Assembly: GCA_037445555.1 (NCBI GenBank)
Contig: JBBIKG010000017.1
Coordinates: forward strand, 10,624 to 74,623
Length of the DNA stretch: 64,000 nucleotides
Direction of reading: 5' to 3'
Origin: JAAYJT01 sp037445555
Lineage (GTDB): Bacteria > Bacteroidota > Bacteroidia > Bacteroidales > JAAYJT01
Under the pieces are notes generated by a model, which worked only from the letters and a program-made list of their open reading frames with translations, was not told the origin of the DNA and did not search any database. A program made the position numbers and the translations under genes. Numbering within the stretch: the stretch's first letter is position 1; each line of letters begins with the position of its first letter. This document shows positions 60,878 through 64,000 of the stretch, piece after piece.

Positions 60878-61150
60878 ATGCCATCCCGCAATTCGAGACG
60901 AAAAAAAAAGCTCCGCTTCAGAAAAGTCGTCTTTAAAATGACCACCGGCCAGTACTCGCGCCTGAGTCAGTACTGTCGAAAGCACAACCTGACACCCGTT
61001 AGGCTTGTTCGCAAGGCAGTGAATGTTTATCTCACACGCTTCGGCCCTGAACTTGATCATGTCCGGATTCCTGTCGGAAAGAACCAGCTCACCATTTTTG
61101 ATGTTGGTGAAGTCCGGGACAACAAATCCGGGCATGAGAACGAAGAATAG
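60878..61150 (+). CDS. Small basic protein, ribbon-helix-helix-like
   Basis: A 90-residue protein. The first 15 residues are strongly basic (RNSRRKKKLRFRK). Then VVFKMTTGQYSRLSQYCRKHNLTPVRLVRKAVNVYL has the strand-helix-helix spacing of a ribbon-helix-helix DNA-binding domain, with LTPVRLVRKA as second helix. The C-terminal 30 residues are polar. It follows glmM by 18 bases and converges on recR, whose stop is 17 bases away. A regulatory or DNA-binding role is plausible; no toxin partner is present. Confidence 0.72.
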   Translation: MPSRNSRRKKKLRFRKVVFKMTTGQYSRLSQYCRKHNLTPVRLVRKAVNVYLTRFGPELDHVRIPVGKNQLTIFDVGEVRDNKSGHENEE

Positions 61151-61167
61151 GCTATCAGCTCGCCAGA

Positions 61168-61776
61168 CTACTTATCGTAAGGAATACGGTTCAGGATTGA
61201 GCGCCCCAGCGTAACTTCGTCCGTATATTCAAGTTCGTCTCCCACGGCCACCCCTCTTGCAATAGTGGTCACAAGCACATTCATGCTGCTCACCTTACGA
61301 TAGATATAATAGATGGTGGTGTCGCCTTCGATGGTGGCAGGTAATGCCATAATGATCTCCCTGATAGTTCCATCCGAGAGTCGATCAACCAGGCTGTCTA
61401 TATTCAGATCTCTTGGACCTTTTCCCTCAATGGGCGAGATTATTCCTCCAAGCACATGGTATTTGCCTTTGAATTGCATGGTGTTTTCTATGGCCATCAC
61501 ATCACGAATTTCTTCAACCACACAAACCACATCTGATTGCCTCCTGGGGTCAGCACAAATCTGGCAGATCTCAGCATCGGAAATATTATAACAGACCTCG
61601 CAATACCTTACTTGCGTAACAAGTTGTATAATGGCTTCCCCGAGCTTTGCTGATTCGGTTTTATCTGCCTTCAGCAAATGCATACAAAGTCTCAGTGCGG
61701 TTTTCCGACCTATGCCCGGAAGCCCGGATAATTGCTCTACAGCCTTTTCGAGTAGCAGCGAGGAATATTCAGTCAC
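61168..61776 (-). CDS. recR: Recombination mediator RecR
   Basis: A 202-residue protein. An N-terminal HhH (LSGLPGIGRKTALRL) precedes a C4 zinc finger (C59, C62, C71, C74) and a Toprim domain with VVEEIRDVMAIE and VLGGIISPIEGKGPRDLNI. It works with RecO to load RecA at gaps. The length is normal. It is a single leftward gene between convergent small protein and divergent rmuC, with a promoter element 22 bases upstream. Confidence 0.96.
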   Translation of the reverse strand: MTEYSSLLLEKAVEQLSGLPGIGRKTALRLCMHLLKADKTESAKLGEAIIQLVTQVRYCEVCYNISDAEICQICADPRRQSDVVCVVEEIRDVMAIENTMQFKGKYHVLGGIISPIEGKGPRDLNIDSLVDRLSDGTIREIIMALPATIEGDTTIYYIYRKVSSMNVLVTTIARGVAVGDELEYTDEVTLGRSILNRIPYDK

Positions 61777-61797
61777 TCTGGAGTCAATTTGGTGGCA

Positions 61798-61805
61798 AAA
61801 TTATT
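61798..61805 (-). promoter_or_regulatory. -7 element TAATTTTG for recR
   Basis: On the minus strand TAATTTTG is 21 bases before ATG 61776. Confidence 0.55.
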
Positions 61806-61835
61806 CTTTTTACCCACCCTTTCATAAATTCAAGT

Positions 61836-61843
61836 AACTTTGA
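61836..61843 (+). promoter_or_regulatory. -7 element TAACTTTG for rmuC
   Basis: TAACTTTG is 29 bases before ATG 61873. It overlaps the in-frame TTG at 61840, so the later ATG is the start. Confidence 0.58.
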
Positions 61844-61872
61844 AGCTTATTCGGCAACCAACTCTCGGCTTT

Positions 61873-63279
61873 ATGGCTATCGGATATCTAATTGCTATCA
61901 TTGTAGCATCACTTGCGTTGGGAAGTATCATTGGGTACCTTATCATGCTGATTAGATGGCACACAAGAGCCTCTGTTCACCAGCAGCAACTCGCTGATCA
62001 GGAAAGAATAAGCAATCAGGCAATGATGGAAAAGGAGCGCCTGAATGCAGTGCTCAGCGAAAAGGCATCTTCAGCGACGCTTCAAATCCAGGAGGCGACT
62101 GAAATAATTTCTTCCCTTCGCCAGGAATTACAGATCAAAATCGCTGACATTTCGCGGCTCGGTACCTCGAATGACCAATTGGCTGAAAAACTTGAAAACC
62201 AGAAGAAGGAACTGAACGAGCTTCAGGCCAAATTTGCTGTTGAGTTTGAGAATCTGGCCAATCGAATTTTTAAGCAACATAACCAGGAATTCATTGCATC
62301 AAGCGAGAAAAACATTGGAGGGCTGCTTGATCCGCTTAAAGAAAAATTGCAGAGCTTTGAGAAAAAGGTTCAGGAGGTTTATGAAACTGAACTGAGAGAT
62401 AAGTCAAGTCTCAAGCAGGAGGTAAAAAACCTCTTTGAACTCAACCGAAAACTCAGTGAAGATGCTGAAAACTTGACTAAAGCACTGACAGGTGACAGCC
62501 AAAAACAAGGTAGCTGGGGTGAAGTAATTCTTGAACGCATTCTTGAACGGTCGGGGCTTACCAAGGGGTCTGAATACGAGATCCAGTTAGTTACGCGTGA
62601 TGAACATGGGCAACTGATTCGACCTGATGTCGTAATAAATCTTCCCGATTCCAAACACATAATTATTGACTCGAAGGTGTCTCTGATGGCCTACGAACAG
62701 TTCATGAGCAGCGGCGATGCAGTTGAACGTGAACGATTCATGCAGATGCATGTCGAATCGATTAAGACACACACAAAGGGATTGGCTGAGAAAAACTACC
62801 AGCTGGCCTCAGCGTTTAACAGTCCTGATTTCGTTTTGCTATTTCTGCCAATTGAATCGGCTTTAAGTGCCGCACTTCAATACGAGCCCGAACTGTTTTC
62901 ATTTGCCTGGGAACGTAAGATTGTGATCGTGAGTCCTACAACCTTGCTGGCTACCCTTAAAACCGTTGCTTCTATCTGGAAACAGGAGAAACAAACCCAA
63001 AATGCCCTTGAAATTGCCCGACAGGGAGGTAACCTCTACGATAAATTTGTGAGTTTTGTATCTGATCTTGAACGACTTGGTCAGCAATTATCGTCCCTTC
63101 AAAAGACCTATGACGAAGCCCACAAAAAGCTCTCTTCCGGAAGTGGCAATCTGATAAGCCGAAGTGAAAAACTGCGCAAGCTTGGAGCTAAATCTTCAAA
63201 AGTGCTTCCAAGTCAATATCTATTCACCGAAAACGACGAAAATGATGAGGAGGAATTTCCCGACCCGCCGACGAACTGA
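61873..63279 (+). CDS. rmuC: DNA recombination protein RmuC
   Basis: From ATG 61873 the protein has 468 residues. A single N-terminal membrane helix (AIGYLIAIIVASLALGSIIGYLIMLI) is followed by a coiled coil (about 35-170) and the RmuC nuclease-like domain with QGSWGEVILERILERSGL, YEIQLVTRDEHGQLIRPDVVI and IIIDSKVSLMAYEQF, including the D...DxK pattern of the PD-(D/E)XK fold. It limits DNA inversions and rearrangements by an unknown mechanism. Its end overlaps the rlmB start by 38 bases. Confidence 0.92.
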   Translation: MAIGYLIAIIVASLALGSIIGYLIMLIRWHTRASVHQQQLADQERISNQAMMEKERLNAVLSEKASSATLQIQEATEIISSLRQELQIKIADISRLGTSNDQLAEKLENQKKELNELQAKFAVEFENLANRIFKQHNQEFIASSEKNIGGLLDPLKEKLQSFEKKVQEVYETELRDKSSLKQEVKNLFELNRKLSEDAENLTKALTGDSQKQGSWGEVILERILERSGLTKGSEYEIQLVTRDEHGQLIRPDVVINLPDSKHIIIDSKVSLMAYEQFMSSGDAVERERFMQMHVESIKTHTKGLAEKNYQLASAFNSPDFVLLFLPIESALSAALQYEPELFSFAWERKIVIVSPTTLLATLKTVASIWKQEKQTQNALEIARQGGNLYDKFVSFVSDLERLGQQLSSLQKTYDEAHKKLSSGSGNLISRSEKLRKLGAKSSKVLPSQYLFTENDENDEEEFPDPPTN

Positions 63280-64000
63280 GAATGTAATATACGGAGTACA
63301 TTCGGTACTGGAGGCGCTACAATCGGAACAGGAAATAGAAAAAGTCGTGCTACAAAACAGCAGCAAGGGCGAGTGGATACCTGAGCTCAGGAAGCTAGTT
63401 GCTGAGAGGGAAATTCCGTTGCAATACCTGCCCGGCGAGGCCCTGAGCCGTATGGTAAAAGGCAACCACCAGGGTGTTGCTGCCTTTGTATCCCCCATTC
63501 AGTACCAGCCAATCGAATCAATCATCCCATGGGTGTATGAGCAAGGCAAAACCCCGCTTGTCATCATCCTGGACCGGATTACCGACGTTCGCAATTTTGG
63601 CGCTATCGCACGTACAGCCGAGTGCAGTGGAGTGGATGCGATTGTTGTGCCGTCAAGAGGCTCGGCACAAATCAATGCCGACGCTATTAAAACATCTTCG
63701 GGAGCTTTGTTATCGCTACCGGTCGCCCGCAGTGCAAATCTGAAGACTACAATTCAGTTTCTTAAAGACAGTGGCTTACAGATTGTTGCTGCCACTGAAA
63801 AGGCACGCTCCGTGCTTTGGACGGCCAACCTCAGGCAACCCACAGCACTAATCATGGGGTCAGAGGAGGATGGGGTTTCGCCAGAATACCTGAAAATCTG
63901 CGATTTGCAGGTAAAAATTCCGCTTTCAGGAACTCTGGCATCACTCAATGTTTCGGTGGCTGCCGCCATGTTCCTGTACGAGGCCTTGAGGCAACGTTTG
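63242..64000 (+). CDS. rlmB: 23S rRNA 2'-O-methyltransferase RlmB (SPOUT), 3' end outside window
   Basis: An open frame from ATG 63242 (or 63245) to the last base gives 253 residues without a stop. The N-terminal substrate-binding domain starts VIYGVHSVLEALQS. The SPOUT domain has DVRNFGAIARTAECSGV, LIMGSEEDGVSPEYL and IPLSGTLASLNVSVAAAMFLYE, the three motifs of the TrmH/RlmB family, so nearly the whole protein is visible. It methylates G2251 (E. coli numbering) of 23S rRNA. The start lies within the end of rmuC in another frame, so the genes overlap by 38 bases. Confidence 0.92.
   Translation, partial: MMRRNFPTRRRTENVIYGVHSVLEALQSEQEIEKVVLQNSSKGEWIPELRKLVAEREIPLQYLPGEALSRMVKGNHQGVAAFVSPIQYQPIESIIPWVYEQGKTPLVIILDRITDVRNFGAIARTAECSGVDAIVVPSRGSAQINADAIKTSSGALLSLPVARSANLKTTIQFLKDSGLQIVAATEKARSVLWTANLRQPTALIMGSEEDGVSPEYLKICDLQVKIPLSGTLASLNVSVAAAMFLYEALRQRL

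Overview
The window reads as an ordinary, densely coded piece of a Bacteroidota chromosome, probably near Bacteroidales or a related order. Four things point there: a TonB-dependent receptor paired with a secreted lipoprotein, the phylum-specific DUF4295 gene beside rpmG and ftsY, a fused FeoAB with its small Cys-rich partner, and the phylum-type promoter -7 element TAnnTTTG in front of more than twenty genes on both strands. I see no rRNA, tRNA, insertion sequence, prophage or CRISPR array. No gap between genes exceeds about 300 bases.

1-7 kb: the end of a TonB-dependent outer-membrane receptor; a large lipoprotein with a six-unit, 11-bp-phased TTAACA-like array upstream (a Pho-box-like site); then leftward genes for a helix-hairpin-helix-like protein of unknown function, a CoA-binding protein, an OsmC protein, a DMT transporter and a secreted metallo-beta-lactamase-fold hydrolase. 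7-20 kb: prmC, a eukaryote-type glgB, two tandem paralogous secreted proteins, a PflA-like radical SAM protein, the leftward run aminotransferase-aat-guaD, an SDR, an acidic protein, xerD, a beta-CASP nuclease and rpmG-DUF4295.

20-43 kb: ftsY-rimO, a sugar-kinase-like phosphotransferase, uvrA-kynU (overlapping by one base), an ABM-domain membrane protein with tcdA, an ECF sigma factor followed by a small gene with its own promoter, nth, bcp, recA, feoAB plus partner with an operator-like palindrome, a photolyase, dnaE, trxA, a DUF58 protein, a SugE-type SMR transporter and an SDR. DNA repair and replication genes are frequent (uvrA, nth, recA, photolyase, dnaE, recR, rmuC) but are not arranged as one operon.

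43-64 kb: a large AsmA-like protein with a coiled-coil tail; a run holding a Cys/Met PLP enzyme, thrC and a phosphoglycerate-mutase-like presumed homoserine kinase; a secreted protein and a FabG-like reductase; a TIGR02206 membrane protein; a divergent Lrp regulator and methionine-gamma-lyase-like enzyme; a leftward TPR, DUF368, aroE and divergent class III cyclase-like cluster; then glmM, a ribbon-helix-helix-like small protein, recR, rmuC and a 3'-truncated rlmB running off the end.

The points most worth a second look are the Pho-like array at 1216-1276, the unknown HhH-like protein at 3259-4260, the cyclase-like protein at 54997-55935 whose base-selecting residues are replaced, and the small gene at 29942-30124. 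I did not find a clear-cut new defence system or a novel multi-gene machine.
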